Assembly: GCF_900112305.1 (NCBI RefSeq)
Contig: NZ_FOKT01000006.1
Span: forward strand, 1 to 64,000
Source: Microbulbifer thermotolerans
Lineage (GTDB): Bacteria > Pseudomonadota > Gammaproteobacteria > Pseudomonadales > Cellvibrionaceae
Direction of reading: 5' to 3'
DNA: 64,000 nt
Positions 46,829 through 56,865 of the stretch are shown here, one piece after another (the stretch's first letter is position 1; every line of letters begins with the position of its first letter). Both the position numbers and the translations under genes were made by a program. A model generated the notes under the pieces. The model saw only the letters and a program-made list of their open reading frames with translations. It was not told the origin of the DNA and ran no database searches.

Positions 46829-49601
46829 AAAGCTTACTGATTGCCTCCAGCTGTTGCTGCAGGCGCGCCTGGGCACTCAGCACGTCGGCCAGTTTATCCC
46901 TTTCTTTGGCGACTACTTCCGCCGGCGCCTTGTCGACGAACTTGGGATTTTCCAGCTTGTTCTCCAGGCGGCTGCGCTCTTTCGCCAGCTTGTCGATTTC
47001 CTTCTGCAAGCGTGCCGTTTCTGCCTGTACATCAATCAGCCCGGCCATGGGGACCAGCAGCTCCATGTCGCCAACCAACGCCGTGGCAGAAGCGGGCGCG
47101 GATTCTCCGTCGGCGAGCCAGGTGATGGACTCGAGGCTTGCGAGCTTGAGCAGCAGGCTGCGGGCCTGTTCCAGCAGTGCTTCGTCGCGCTGCGAGCCGT
47201 TGCGCAGCAGCAGCGGAATTTTCTTCGCTGGGGAGATGTTCATCTCTCCGCGAATATTGCGCACGCCTTCGATCACCTGCTTCAGCCAGGCGATGGCCGC
47301 TTCGGCTTCGGTATCGATCTTGTGATCGTTCGGCTCCGGGTAGGGTTGCAGCATAATGGTTTCGCCGCTTGCGCCGGCGAGGTCTTTCACCCTTTGCCAG
47401 ATTTCCTCGGTGATGAAAGGCATCAGTGGATGCGCCAGCCGCAGTGTTGTTTCCAGTACGCGGATCAGGGTGCGGCGGGTGCCTTTTTTAATGGCGTTTG
47501 ACGCGTTTTCGTCCCAGAGTACCGGCTTGGAAAGTTCCAGATACCAGCTGCAGTATTCACCCCAGATAAAGTCGTACAGCGCCTGGGAGGCGAGGTCGAA
47601 GCGGTAGCTGTCCATAGCTTCGCGCACGGCTTTTTCTGTGCGTTGCAGCTGGGAGATGATCCAGCGGTCGGCGAGGCTGAGTTCGAAATCGCCGCTGCCA
47701 TCCTGGCCGCAGTCGTGGCCCTCGCAGTTTTGCAGCACGTAGCGGGAGGCGTTCCAGATTTTGTTGCAGAAGTTGCGGAAGCCCTCGATTCGGCCCACGT
47801 CGAACTTGATATCGCGGCCGGTGGATGCCAGCGAGTAGTAGGTGTAGCGCAGGGCATCTGTGCCGTAGGCGGCGATGCCTTCGGGGAATTCCTTGCGCGT
47901 CTGCTTCTCAATTTTTTCCTTCAGGTGCGGCTGCATCATGCCGGTGGTGCGTTTCTGCACCAGGCTTTCGAGATCGATGCCGTCAATCAGGTCAATGGGG
48001 TCTAGCACATTGCCCTTGGATTTGGACATCTTCTGCCCTTGGCTGTCGCGCACCAGTCCGTGCACGTACACGGTGTGGAAGGGCACTTCCTTCTTGAAGT
48101 ACAGGGTCAGCATCATCATGCGCGCGACCCAGAAGAAGATGATGTCGAAACCGGTCACCAGCACCGAGGTGGGGTGGAAGGTTTTGAGTTCCGGGGTTTC
48201 CTCTGGCCAACCGAGGGTGCCGAAGGTCCAGAGGCCGGAGGAGAACCAGGTGTCGAGTACGTCTTCGTCCTGGCGCAGGGTGACTTCACTGCCCAGGTTG
48301 TTTTTCTCTCGCACCTCCTGTTCGGAGCGGCCGACGTAGACATTGCCTTCGTCATCGTACCAGGCGGGAATGCGGTGGCCCCACCACAGCTGGCGGGATA
48401 TGCACCAGTCCTGGATATCGCGCATCCAGGAGAAATACATATTCTCGTAGTTCTTGGGCACAAAATTGACGCGGCCGTCTTCCACCGCTTTGATGGCTTC
48501 TTCCGCCAGCGGCTGGGTTTTTACGTACCATTGATCGGTAAGCCAGGGCTCGATCACTACGCCGGATCGGTCGCCGCGGGGAACCTTCAGGGTGTGTGGC
48601 TCGACCTTTTCCAGAAGGCCCAGGGCGTCTAAGTCGTCTACAACCTGGGAGCGGGCGGCGAAGCGCTCCATGCCGCGGTATTTTTCCGGCACGTTTTCGT
48701 TCAGATGTGCGTCGGCGTCGAGGATGTTGATCATCTCCAACTGGTGGCGCTGGCCCATTTCGTAGTCGTTGAAATCGTGGGCCGGGGTAATTTTCACGCA
48801 GCCGGTACCGAATTCGCGGTCTACATAGTCGTCGCCGATGATGGGGATTTCGCGTTCTGTCAGCGGCAGCTTAACCTTCTTGCCGATCAGGTGCTTGTAG
48901 CGCTCGTCTTCCGGGTGCACGGCCACTGCGGTGTCGCCGAGCATGGTCTCGGGGCGGGTGGTGGCGACCACCAAGTGGCCGGAGCCATCCGCCAGCGGAT
49001 AGCGGAAGTGCCACAGGTGGCCTTGTTCTTCCTCGTTCAACACTTCCAGGTCGGAAATGGCGGTGTGCAGTTTCGGGTCCCAGTTCACCAGGCGTTTGCC
49101 GCGGTAGATAAGGCCGTCTTCGTACAGGCGGATAAAGACTTCCTGCACCGCCTTGTAAAACCCTTCATCCATGGTGAAGCGTTCGCGGGACCAGTCTGGG
49201 CTGGCGCCCAGGCGGCGCAGTTGGCGGGTGATGGTGCCGCCGGACTGTTCCTTCCACTCCCATACTTTTTCGATGAACTTTTCGCGACCCAGTTGATGGC
49301 GGTCTTGTCCTTCTGCGGCGAGCAGGCGTTCCACGACCATTTGGGTGGCGATACCGGCGTGGTCGGTGCCCACCTGCCAGAGCGTGTTATCTCCCTGCAT
49401 GCGGTGGTAGCGGATCAGTGCATCCATGATGGATTCCTGGAAGCCGTGGCCCATATGCAGGCTGCCGGTGACGTTGGGAGGCGGAATCATGATGCTGTAG
49501 GGATTGGCTTCGGTATCGCCGTTGGGCTTGAAGTAGCCGTTTTCTTCCCAGGTTTTGTACCACTGCTGTTCTATGGCGTTGGGCTGATATGTCTTGTCCA
49601 T
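46827..49601 (-). CDS. valS: Valyl-tRNA synthetase
   Basis: This 924-aa class I aminoacyl-tRNA synthetase charges tRNA-Val and edits Thr in its CP1 domain. The HIGH motif appears as [14 protein letters not shown] (near residue 40) and the KMSKS motif as [11 protein letters not shown] (near 530). The anticodon-binding domain and the C-terminal coiled coil ([20 protein letters not shown]...) are complete. Length is normal. The TGA stop lies at the edge of a short repeat element, and a strong terminator follows. Confidence 0.97.
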   Translation of the reverse strand: MDKTYQPNAIEQQWYKTWEENGYFKPNGDTEANPYSIMIPPPNVTGSLHMGHGFQESIMDALIRYHRMQGDNTLWQVGTDHAGIATQMVVERLLAAEGQDRHQLGREKFIEKVWEWKEQSGGTITRQLRRLGASPDWSRERFTMDEGFYKAVQEVFIRLYEDGLIYRGKRLVNWDPKLHTAISDLEVLNEEEQGHLWHFRYPLADGSGHLVVATTRPETMLGDTAVAVHPEDERYKHLIGKKVKLPLTEREIPIIGDDYVDREFGTGCVKITPAHDFNDYEMGQRHQLEMINILDADAHLNENVPEKYRGMERFAARSQVVDDLDALGLLEKVEPHTLKVPRGDRSGVVIEPWLTDQWYVKTQPLAEEAIKAVEDGRVNFVPKNYENMYFSWMRDIQDWCISRQLWWGHRIPAWYDDEGNVYVGRSEQEVREKNNLGSEVTLRQDEDVLDTWFSSGLWTFGTLGWPEETPELKTFHPTSVLVTGFDIIFFWVARMMMLTLYFKKEVPFHTVYVHGLVRDSQGQKMSKSKGNVLDPIDLIDGIDLESLVQKRTTGMMQPHLKEKIEKQTRKEFPEGIAAYGTDALRYTYYSLASTGRDIKFDVGRIEGFRNFCNKIWNASRYVLQNCEGHDCGQDGSGDFELSLADRWIISQLQRTEKAVREAMDSYRFDLASQALYDFIWGEYCSWYLELSKPVLWDENASNAIKKGTRRTLIRVLETTLRLAHPLMPFITEEIWQRVKDLAGASGETIMLQPYPEPNDHKIDTEAEAAIAWLKQVIEGVRNIRGEMNISPAKKIPLLLRNGSQRDEALLEQARSLLLKLASLESITWLADGESAPASATALVGDMELLVPMAGLIDVQAETARLQKEIDKLAKERSRLENKLENPKFVDKAPAEVVAKERDKLADVLSAQARLQQQLEAISKL

Positions 49602-49746
49602 GCGGGTGGGAAACCTTGTTCTGCTCGCCGCGGGGGCTGGGAAATCACTCGAGGCCTGTCGCGCCGAATTCGCCGAAGTGACGGGCGAATCCGGTGCGGC
49701 CAGGTCCTGTGCCGGAACTGTTGGAAAAGGCGGGGATTATACCGCG

Positions 49747-50607
49747 CTACTGCTTGGCTTCCAGTTCGTCGAGCATTTTCTCGATGCGCGCGCGGAGCTG
49801 GCGCTCCAGTTCGGGTAGCTGTTTTGCCACCAGGCGGTCGACGAGTTGCTTGCGCTGGATTTCCTTATCCGCCGGTTGTGCGTCTTTCCCCGCTTGCGGA
49901 AGGAGTGGCGCGGGCTCTTGGGGTTCCGCGGCTGCGTTTGCCTTGGGCCCAGTGCTTTCCGCAGAAACTTCTTCGGCCGGGCTCGTCGCGGTCGCTGGTG
50001 CTTCGGGGGTGGGTTCCACGGTTTTGGGGACCCGACCGCCTGTCAGGCGCGCGCGGATATGGGCGGGCAGAAACGGGTTTTCCTTGGACGGGGTCTTGGT
50101 TTGAACGAAGAGTTCTCCCTGTCCCTGTTCCTCGGCGCTTTGAGCGGCATCGCCCGCTGCAGATTGCTTCTGTAGATGCGCGGCAGGCGGTGATGGGGGT
50201 TCTTCCCGTTCCCGCGGCGCCGCTGCGGCCGGGGCAGTGGAGGACTCCGTCAGAGGTGCTCCGCTTTCCGGGCGCAGGTTTTGTAGCGGGCGCAGCAGTT
50301 CGAGTTCTGACTCGTTGAGCTCCGGTTTGCCGTCGTCCGGCAGCTCTTCGTCTACGGGAGAGAAGAGAATCGGCAGGTCAATTTCTTCCAGCGGTCGGCG
50401 GGACGCCGGTCGCAGCGGCTGCGGTTTTGGTGTCCGCGCGGCGGACTGTCGGGACGGGACAGGCCCGGCCACCTGATCGAGCAGGGGGATATCGCCGAGT
50501 TCGTCACTGCCGAGCAGGTCGCGCAGGGTGTTCAGCTCATCGAGCAGTTCGCTGGAAGGCCCGGGCTGATGTCCGCGCTGTTTGTATTTGTTCTTCCGAC
50601 GGGACAT
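49747..50607 (-). CDS. Uncharacterised Pro/Glu/Ala-rich protein between holC and valS
   Basis: This 286-aa protein has no recognised domain. A basic start (MSRRKNKYKQRG) precedes a long low-complexity stretch rich in Pro, Ala, Glu and Ser (about 60-235), probably disordered, with one conserved-looking motif, KENPFLPAHIRARL, near residue 185. The C-terminal 45 residues form a charged helix (RKQLVDRLVAKQLPELERQL) likely to make a coiled coil. It lies 35 bp after holC. Proteins of this sort occupy the holC-valS interval in related bacteria, so a conserved but unknown role is likely. Confidence 0.75.
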   Translation of the reverse strand: MSRRKNKYKQRGHQPGPSSELLDELNTLRDLLGSDELGDIPLLDQVAGPVPSRQSAARTPKPQPLRPASRRPLEEIDLPILFSPVDEELPDDGKPELNESELELLRPLQNLRPESGAPLTESSTAPAAAAPREREEPPSPPAAHLQKQSAAGDAAQSAEEQGQGELFVQTKTPSKENPFLPAHIRARLTGGRVPKTVEPTPEAPATATSPAEEVSAESTGPKANAAAEPQEPAPLLPQAGKDAQPADKEIQRKQLVDRLVAKQLPELERQLRARIEKMLDELEAKQ

Positions 50608-50642
50608 GGCTGGGTGAGTGCCTGCTTGCCGTGTGGTTAATG

Positions 50643-51065
50643 TCAGTTGATCTTGTGGGATTGTAACGGATATCCGCGATCGCGGAAGTGACAGAATCGC
50701 GTTCGGGAACGCGCCAGGGCGTCCGGTTGCTGCACGACGATTTCTGCCAGGCGCTCAAAGCGGCTGAACCAGCCGGGGACGTCGCTGCGCAGGTTGATCA
50801 GCAGACCGTGGTGCTGGCCCGGTTCCTCGCCGCAGTTGATTTCCACCGCTGCGTTTTCGCCCGCACTCTGCGGCGCGTGGGGCAGGAAGCTGTCCTCGCG
50901 GAAAGTCCACAGCAGTTGGTCCAGTTCGTTGGCCCGGGTTTTGTCGTCGACTGCCAGCAGCACGCGTAAGCCCGCGCGGTAGGCTTTTTCCGCCAAGCGA
51001 CAGGCGAAAATATCGGCGTCCCGGTGCTGATCACCGGGGAGTACATAGAAGTCTATTCGGGTCAT
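50643..51065 (-). CDS. holC: DNA polymerase III subunit chi
   Basis: This 140-aa protein starts MTRIDFYVLPGDQHRDADIFACRLAEKAY, the typical chi opening, and contains LWTFREDSFLPHAP and the INLRSDVPGWFSRFERLAEIV core. Chi links the clamp loader to single-stranded-DNA-binding protein. The pepA-holC-(unknown)-valS order is the usual gammaproteobacterial arrangement and supports the call. The C-terminal Arg-rich tail (RSRTRFCHFRDRGYPL) is ordinary for the family. Confidence 0.93.
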   Translation of the reverse strand: MTRIDFYVLPGDQHRDADIFACRLAEKAYRAGLRVLLAVDDKTRANELDQLLWTFREDSFLPHAPQSAGENAAVEINCGEEPGQHHGLLINLRSDVPGWFSRFERLAEIVVQQPDALARSRTRFCHFRDRGYPLQSHKIN

Positions 51066-51197
51066 CTTTAATTCCAGCTCGGGCGAATGGGACGCTGTCG
51101 CGGAGGCGTCAGGCGCGGCCCCGCCCGCGCCCTTCCCTGGCCGCGGGGTGGGTCAGAGGCCGCGGCCACCGGGGCCGTCACCTCTGGGTTTTGCGGC

Positions 51198-52664
51198 TCA
51201 TTTGCCCAGCAGGTACTCCACCAGGAGCGGCACGGGCCGCCCTGTGGCGCCCTTCTTGGCCCCGGAGTGCCAGGCGCTGCCGGCGATGTCCAAATGCGCC
51301 CAGGTGTAGTCTTCGGTAAAGCGGGATAGGAAACAGGCGGCGGTGACGGAGCCCGCCTCGCGGCCGCCGATATTCTGGATGTCGGCAAAGTTGGAGTCCA
51401 GCGCGGACTGATATTCGTCCCACAGCGGCATCTGCCAGGCGCGGTCGCCAGTGCGTTCGCCAGCGGCGAGTAGTTCCTGTGCCAGACTGTCCCGGTTGGA
51501 GTACAAGCCGGTGGCGTGACTACCCAGAGCGATGACACAGGCACCGGTCAGGGTGGCCACGTCGATCACCACTTCCGGCTTGTACTTGGCTGCGTAGGTG
51601 AGGGCATCGCAGAGTACCAGGCGGCCTTCCGCGTCGGTATTGAGGATTTCAATGGTTTTGCCGGACATGGAAGTGACGATGTCGCCGGGTTTGCTGGCGC
51701 GGCCGCTGGGCATGTTCTCCGCTGCGGCCACCAGGCCCACTACGTTGATTGCCGGTTGCAGTTCCAGCAGTGCGCGCATGACACCGAAGACAGCGGCGGC
51801 GCCGCACATATCGAATTTCATTTCATCCATTTGCTGGCCGGGCTTGATGCTGATACCGCCGCTGTCGAAGGTGATTCCCTTGCCCACCAGGACCACCGGT
51901 TTGTCTCCGGCCTTGCCGCCTTTGTAGTTCATGGCGATCAGCGCCGGCGGCTGTTCGCTGCCCTTGGCGACGCTCAGGAAGGCGCCCATACCGAGGGACT
52001 GCAGTTTTTTCTCGTCCAGTACGGTGGTGGTCAGTTTGGCATTGCCTTTTGCCAGCGCGCGCGCCTCTCCGGCCAGGTAGCTGGGGGTGCAGATGTTGCC
52101 CGGCAGGTTGCCCAGTTCGCGTGCCAGGTTGCTGCCGGCGGCCTGGGCGGCGCCTATTTCTACGCCGCGCTTCACTGCCTTGAGTTGTCCCCGCTCCGGC
52201 GCGTGCACGGTAAATTTGGCCAGTGGATTGTCTTTGGCATCGCTTCGGCAGCGGGTAAATCTGTAGGTGGCGAGGCCCGCGCAGAGGGCCAGTTGCTGCG
52301 CCTGCCAGGCGGTATCGGCATCGGCCACTTCCAGCTCTGTCAGATAGCTGCAGGCATTTTTGAAGTCTTTGGCAACCCCGGCGCTGTTGGCGGCGAGCTT
52401 GCGGAAGTCCGCGCGGTTGAGCGCACCGTCTGCGGCGCGCACCAACAGCGCCCGCTCCACCGGCCCTTCCACCAGATTGACGGTCAGGGTGCTGGCGAGT
52501 TTGTTGCCGAGGTCGCCGCGTTTCAATATTTTGCCGATGACACCGCCACTGACTTCGTCCAGGGCGCGGCCAGCTGCACCCAGACGGTTTTTGGCATCGA
52601 CGGCAATGATGGCGCAGGCGCTGCGCTGTTTGCTGATATCGGAGACCTTGGCAGAGAACTGCAT
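51198..52664 (-). CDS. pepA: Leucyl aminopeptidase (M17)
   Basis: This 488-aa dizinc or dimanganese aminopeptidase has the family signature NTDAEGRL. Upstream catalytic segments KGITFDSGGISIK and MKFDMCGAAAV supply metal-binding Asp and Lys residues. The N-terminal macro-like domain spans about 1-165. I chose ATG 52664 (MQFSAKVSD), which has AAAGGAAACGG upstream; the ATG at 52682 has no such site. In E. coli PepA also binds DNA in site-specific recombination and carAB control; that role is not testable here. Confidence 0.96.
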   Translation of the reverse strand: MQFSAKVSDISKQRSACAIIAVDAKNRLGAAGRALDEVSGGVIGKILKRGDLGNKLASTLTVNLVEGPVERALLVRAADGALNRADFRKLAANSAGVAKDFKNACSYLTELEVADADTAWQAQQLALCAGLATYRFTRCRSDAKDNPLAKFTVHAPERGQLKAVKRGVEIGAAQAAGSNLARELGNLPGNICTPSYLAGEARALAKGNAKLTTTVLDEKKLQSLGMGAFLSVAKGSEQPPALIAMNYKGGKAGDKPVVLVGKGITFDSGGISIKPGQQMDEMKFDMCGAAAVFGVMRALLELQPAINVVGLVAAAENMPSGRASKPGDIVTSMSGKTIEILNTDAEGRLVLCDALTYAAKYKPEVVIDVATLTGACVIALGSHATGLYSNRDSLAQELLAAGERTGDRAWQMPLWDEYQSALDSNFADIQNIGGREAGSVTAACFLSRFTEDYTWAHLDIAGSAWHSGAKKGATGRPVPLLVEYLLGK

Positions 52665-52710
52665 AATTCCGTTTCCTTTCATTGAAATCTGGTTCTATGT
52701 CCCGCGTTTC

Positions 52711-52739
52711 GAGACATTGCAAATAAATTTGGCGATAAT
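52711..52739 (+). promoter_or_regulatory. Probable sigma-70 promoter for lptFG
   Basis: GAGACA (52711-52716), a 17-bp spacer and GATAAT (52734-52739) give a reasonable promoter 112 bp before the lptF start, in the gap between divergent pepA and lptF. Four of six -35 positions and five of six -10 positions match consensus. Confidence 0.5.
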
Positions 52740-52851
52740 GCGCCGCACAAGTTTAACTCCTGCGCCATAGGATTGTCGTAATTGGAGTGACTTGTTCATT
52801 ATTTGATCCACAACTTACCGCATCGCTGTCACCAAGGAATTCATTCGCCCC

Positions 52852-53982
52852 GTGATTATTTTCCGCTATCTGTGCCGCGAGCTGCTTTTCGCCACGCTGG
52901 CAGTCAGCGCCGTGCTTTTACTGATGGTGATGAGTGGCCGTTTTGTGAAGTATCTGGCGGAAGCAGCTGCGGGCGACCTCTCCGCGAATATCCTCTTTGC
53001 CTTGATGGGATACCGCCTGCCGGGGTTTCTGGAACTGGTGCTTCCGCTCGGACTCTTTGTCGGTATTCTGCTCGCCTATGGCCGCCTCTATATCGAGAGT
53101 GAAATGACAGTGCTGCACGCTTGCGGTTTCAGCGAGCGGCGTCTGCTGATGTACACCCTGGCGCCGGCCTTTATGGTGGCATTGGTGGTGGCGTCCATGA
53201 GCCTTTATTTCTCGCCCACCGGCATGGCGCGGTCCTCCAGCCTGCTCACCGCGGATAAATCGCGCAACGAGTTCGATCACCTGGTGCCGAAGAAGTTTGT
53301 CGGCACGGAAGGGGAGCGCGCGGTCTACTACGCCGACTCCCTGAGTGAGGACAAGTCCACCATGCGCGATGTTTTCCTCGCCGAGCTGGGCAACTCGCGC
53401 GCGGATACAGAAACGGACCACCAGATCGTCACCGTCGCGCGGGAGGGGGTGCAGCGGATAGATCCGGAAACCGGGTTGCGCTATCTGGTGTTGCGCGACG
53501 GTTACCGCTATGAAGGCATACCGGGGCAGCGCGACTACCGTCTGATGAAGTTCTCCAGTTACGAAGTGCAGTTGGAGATTCCCGAAGCCCGCAGCCGTTG
53601 GCGCGACCGCATAGAGTCCGCATCCACGCTGGATTTGTGGCGTAGCGACAATCCTGTTGAGCGCGCTTATCTGCACTGGCGCTTCAGCTTGCCGGTACTG
53701 GTGCTGGTGGTGGCAGTGCTGGCGGTGCCATTGTCCCGCACCAATCCGCGGCAGGGGCGCTACGCCAAGATGGTGCCGGCGGTGCTGCTCTACATTACCT
53801 ACCTGGTGATATTGCAAGGGGTAAGGGGGGCAATTGAAGATGGCAAGATTGGCAACCCAGCGGCCATTTGGCTGGTGCACCCGCCTTTTCTCATTCTCGG
53901 TCTTTTGATGCTGGGCGGACGCGACTGGAGGCGGCGGCCGAAGCGCGCCGCGGTACACGGCGGAGAGGGGCGCAATGCGTAA
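52852..53982 (+). CDS. lptF: LPS export permease LptF
   Basis: This 376-aa inner-membrane half of the LptB2FG transporter extracts lipopolysaccharide from the inner membrane. It starts at a GTG with AAGGA upstream and opens IIFRYLCRELL, the usual LptF start. Three helices precede a periplasmic beta-jellyroll (about 120-265), and three more follow. The end overlaps lptG by 8 bp, so the two are translated together. The C-terminal tail is Arg-rich and cytosolic. Confidence 0.95.
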   Translation: MIIFRYLCRELLFATLAVSAVLLLMVMSGRFVKYLAEAAAGDLSANILFALMGYRLPGFLELVLPLGLFVGILLAYGRLYIESEMTVLHACGFSERRLLMYTLAPAFMVALVVASMSLYFSPTGMARSSSLLTADKSRNEFDHLVPKKFVGTEGERAVYYADSLSEDKSTMRDVFLAELGNSRADTETDHQIVTVAREGVQRIDPETGLRYLVLRDGYRYEGIPGQRDYRLMKFSSYEVQLEIPEARSRWRDRIESASTLDLWRSDNPVERAYLHWRFSLPVLVLVVAVLAVPLSRTNPRQGRYAKMVPAVLLYITYLVILQGVRGAIEDGKIGNPAAIWLVHPPFLILGLLMLGGRDWRRRPKRAAVHGGEGRNA

Positions 53983-55036
53983 ACTGGATGTCTATATCGG
54001 CCGCACTGTGGCCATGGCCGTCGGCGCCGTCCTGCTGGTGTTGATTGGCCTGGATGTGATCTTTGCCATTGTCGATCAGCTGGGCGAACTGGAGGACAAT
54101 TACCAGTTTGCCGACGCGGTGCTGTATGTGCTCTGGACACTGCCTGAGCGGATCTACGAACAGCTGGGTTTCTCCGCCCTGGTGGGCTGTATGGTTGGCC
54201 TGGGCACCCTCGCCGGCACCAGTGAACTCACGGTAATGCGCGCTGCGGGCATCTCTATCGGCCGGATCGCTTGGGCTGTGATGAAACCGGTGATGCTGCT
54301 GATTGTGCTGGGGCTGGCGCTGGCGGAATTCGTGATACCGCATACCAATCAGACCGCGGAAAACCGCAAGGCTATGGCCCTTGGAGAACTGGATGACAGC
54401 GGCCTGGAGGAGGGGCTGTGGCTCAAGGAGGGCGATGAATTCGTACACTTTAATGCGGCGCTGCCCAGCGGCGAGCTGTACGGTGTTACCCGCTACCGGT
54501 TCGGCGACGAGCGCGAGTTGCAGCGGGTGGAATTCGCCGAGCGCGGCTATTTTGCCGGTGACCACTGGATACTGGAGAACAGCCGCACGACGACCTTTAC
54601 CGCCGACCGGGCCCTCAGCGAGGTGAAGGCGCGGCAAGAGTGGCAGGCGGAAATTTCCCCGGAACTGTTCGCTCTGGTGGTCCCTCTGCCGTCGGATCTG
54701 TCACCGCGGAATCTCTGGGCTTACGGCAATTTCCTCGACCGCAAAGGGGAAGACTCCAGCCGTTATTGGCTGCAGTTCTGGAAGAAATTGCTGCAGCCGC
54801 TGACAATTGCCAGCCTGGTCATGGTGGCTATTTCTTTTATTTTTGGCCCCTTGCGGGAAGTGACCACCGGCCTGCGGGTTTTTACCGGCGTTATCGTCGG
54901 TATCGTCTTCCAGACGCTGCAGGATATGCTCGGGCCTTCATCGGTGGTGTTCGGCTTCCCGCCGTTTATCGCTGTTCTGCTGCCGATACTGCTCTGCTTT
55001 GCCCTGGGCTGGCTGTTGTTAAAGCGGGCCAGGTAA
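53975..55036 (+). CDS. lptG: LPS export permease LptG
   Basis: This 353-aa partner of LptF opens MRKLDVYIGRTVAMAV, the typical LptG start, with paired N-terminal helices, a periplasmic jellyroll domain and three C-terminal helices (ending LLPILLCFALGWLLLKRAR). SELTVMRAAGISIGRI is the conserved coupling-helix region that contacts the LptB ATPase. The MITE-like element begins 6 bp after the stop. Confidence 0.95.
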   Translation: MRKLDVYIGRTVAMAVGAVLLVLIGLDVIFAIVDQLGELEDNYQFADAVLYVLWTLPERIYEQLGFSALVGCMVGLGTLAGTSELTVMRAAGISIGRIAWAVMKPVMLLIVLGLALAEFVIPHTNQTAENRKAMALGELDDSGLEEGLWLKEGDEFVHFNAALPSGELYGVTRYRFGDERELQRVEFAERGYFAGDHWILENSRTTTFTADRALSEVKARQEWQAEISPELFALVVPLPSDLSPRNLWAYGNFLDRKGEDSSRYWLQFWKKLLQPLTIASLVMVAISFIFGPLREVTTGLRVFTGVIVGIVFQTLQDMLGPSSVVFGFPPFIAVLLPILLCFALGWLLLKRAR

Positions 55037-55041
55037 ATTAA

Positions 55042-55254
55042 GGAACCTCTGATTAAGTCACTTTCTGGTGGCAGAGGCGCTTCGGGGGCGCATGTGAAGC
55101 TCAGGTGATAGGACGGGCATTTCGAAACCGTCGGATACAGGGATGTATCCGTCGGAGCTACAGGGAAGTACTCGTGCGTTTTCGAAATGTCCTTCCTATT
55201 GCCTGAGCGCCCCGGAAGCTACCATAGTGTTCACGCGAATTAATCAGAGGTTCC
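55042..55254. mobile_element. 213-bp MITE-like element between lptG and the RDD gene
   Basis: This is the second full copy of the element at 45674, differing at one base. It has the same 15-bp terminal inverted repeats and fold-back interior, and is flanked by a TTAA direct repeat (55038-55041 and 55255-55258). The right TTAA contains the TAA stop codon of the convergent RDD gene. Near identity of the two copies indicates recent spread or gene conversion. Confidence 0.92.
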
Positions 55255-55752
55255 TTAACGGCCCTTCTTGGGTTTCGGCAGCAGACGGACTTCAGAGGCG
55301 GAAATCAGATCGTGCCAGCTGGCGCGGTCCGTGCGGGTCCAGGCCCAAAAGTATCCCAGGCCCAGGCAGGCGACCGACAGCGGGGCCATCAATACGCGCA
55401 GTGTGCACTGACGCCAGCTCAGTTGTACGCCGCCGGGACTGGCCAACAGGAGGCGCCAAGCGCGCATGCCGATGGTTTGTCCCGCCGCGCGCCAGGACCA
55501 GATGAAATAACTGGCGACCACTGCCGCCATTCCCAGCGGAAAGAGCGTGTGGTACAGCGGTGTGCCCACACAGCGCTGATCCGGCAGGCACTCCAGTAGC
55601 CCCAGGGTTGAGGACAGGGGCACCACCAGTAATCCATACACCATCAAAAGCCCAGCCACTATCAAAGCGTCGTAAACCAGGGCCGCCAGTCGCCGGCCAA
55701 CGCCGGCTCGCGGCAGTTGTGAGAAGGTTTTGGGGGTGGCTGAATTGGTCAC
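55255..55752 (-). CDS. RDD family membrane protein
   Basis: This 165-aa protein has the RDD signature: GVGRRLAALVYDALIV in the first helix, and GQTIGMRAWRLLL plus WTRTDRASWHDLIS in the later conserved segments. Three to four transmembrane helices are visible. RDD proteins are poorly characterised; some are proposed to be transporters. It converges on lptG, next to which such a gene is often found. Its stop codon lies in the target duplication of the mobile element. Confidence 0.9.
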   Translation of the reverse strand: MTNSATPKTFSQLPRAGVGRRLAALVYDALIVAGLLMVYGLLVVPLSSTLGLLECLPDQRCVGTPLYHTLFPLGMAAVVASYFIWSWRAAGQTIGMRAWRLLLASPGGVQLSWRQCTLRVLMAPLSVACLGLGYFWAWTRTDRASWHDLISASEVRLLPKPKKGR

Positions 55753-55912
55753 TGTTGTCTCCGCCAGAGATAAATGGCGGGGATTCTATCAAATCGATGC
55801 CGGGGAAGGAGTTGGATGGAAATTGGGGGCGTTGGAAGATCGCCCCCGTTGGTGATACAGCGGCCCCCCTGGCGCACGATTGCAGCTGGGTGCCGGAATG
55901 CGATCTTTGCGC

Positions 55913-56413
55913 TCAGAATTCGTATTCGAAGGAGAATCTGAACTTTTCGTCTGAAAGGCGCACGTCGTAGTCGAGGGCTTTGCCGATAGTGCCGTGGCCA
56001 CTGGTGTAGCGCAAAAGACCACTGCTGAAGTTGCGCTTGTTCTGCTCCCGGTAGGTTTTCCAACCCATTTTTAGAATTTCATTGAGGGCCTTGCCACCAG
56101 TGGTGGGCTGGAACTTGTCTGGGTTGGTGTGCATCTGCAGCCATTGATAATTGAGACGCCGCTGAACCGAATCCATGGAGTTGTTGCGTAGATTTTCCGC
56201 GGCTTCATATAGGGCGGCATTGTCCATGCCAAAGGCGCTGTCGGTAAAAAAAGCGTTGTCCGCCTGCAGATTCAGAGCGCTGGTGGAGTCGGGAATAAAC
56301 AGTTCGTCGGCGAGGCAGGAACCGGACGTGGGAAGTAAAAGCAGACTAAATACAATTGTCAGGTGTTTGTTTGGACGGAATCGAAAACTGCTGAATTCCT
56401 TGGAGACTTCCAT
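55913..56413 (-). CDS. Small exported protein of unknown function
   Basis: This 166-aa protein has a signal peptide (hydrophobic HLTIVFSLLLLPTSGS, likely cut after SCLA). The mature part is polar and mostly helical up to about residue 120, then ends in alternating residues (YDVRLSDEKFRFSFEYEF) with a terminal phenylalanine, as seen in proteins inserted in the outer membrane. It is too short to form a barrel alone. I recognise no family. The ATG at 56413 is in a plausible context but has no strong ribosome site. Confidence 0.65.
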   Translation of the reverse strand: MEVSKEFSSFRFRPNKHLTIVFSLLLLPTSGSCLADELFIPDSTSALNLQADNAFFTDSAFGMDNAALYEAAENLRNNSMDSVQRRLNYQWLQMHTNPDKFQPTTGGKALNEILKMGWKTYREQNKRNFSSGLLRYTSGHGTIGKALDYDVRLSDEKFRFSFEYEF

Positions 56414-56865
56414 TTGATCTACCCCGGGGTGTCTACTTCTTAGCCAAGCGGCCGCAGTCGCCGTTGAATTTATTATGGTTCACCCTTAATGAACTGTTGT
56501 ATCTCATATCTTTGGCGCCCCATGCAACCGGTATTTGTGGACGGGCTGGAAAAACTGGTCATTGCGCCACAGGCCGCGCCACTGTTGGTTTTTTCCATTC
56601 TTGTCGATCTTCTTCCAAAGGTGCGAAGCGGAACGCCAAAGTTTTTTATCCTGGTTCACACAATACGCCTGGTGCTTTAATGAAAACTTGATCTATGTCG
56701 CTTATTGAGTTTTCCGCGGAGGCAAAGGCACTTCCGACGTAATAGCGTGGGCGCGGTAAGGGTTCGAGAAGACCGCGCGAGGCCGGTGTGTGGCTTTATG
56801 TGAGTTTTCCCCGGTGTATTCGCCTGGCGTGCAGAAGATTGCAAACTGTGTCGCACTACACGCTG
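56414..56865. other. Non-coding region upstream of the hexosaminidase
   Basis: About 450 bp. Two short plus-strand frames overlap here (56464-56691 and 56489-56680), but neither has a ribosome site or a recognisable product. No repeats of the mobile-element family were seen. The control site of the GH20 gene follows at 56866. Confidence 0.4.

Noticed and set aside
48705..50318. 537-codon plus-strand frame
   Set aside because: It is antisense to valS and the following gene, both of which are clearly real on the minus strand.
51516..52685. 389-codon plus-strand frame
   Set aside because: It is antisense to pepA, which has full family motifs.
56489..56680. 63-codon plus-strand frame with a hydrophobic stretch
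   Set aside because: It overlaps another spurious frame and has no ribosome site or known relatives.
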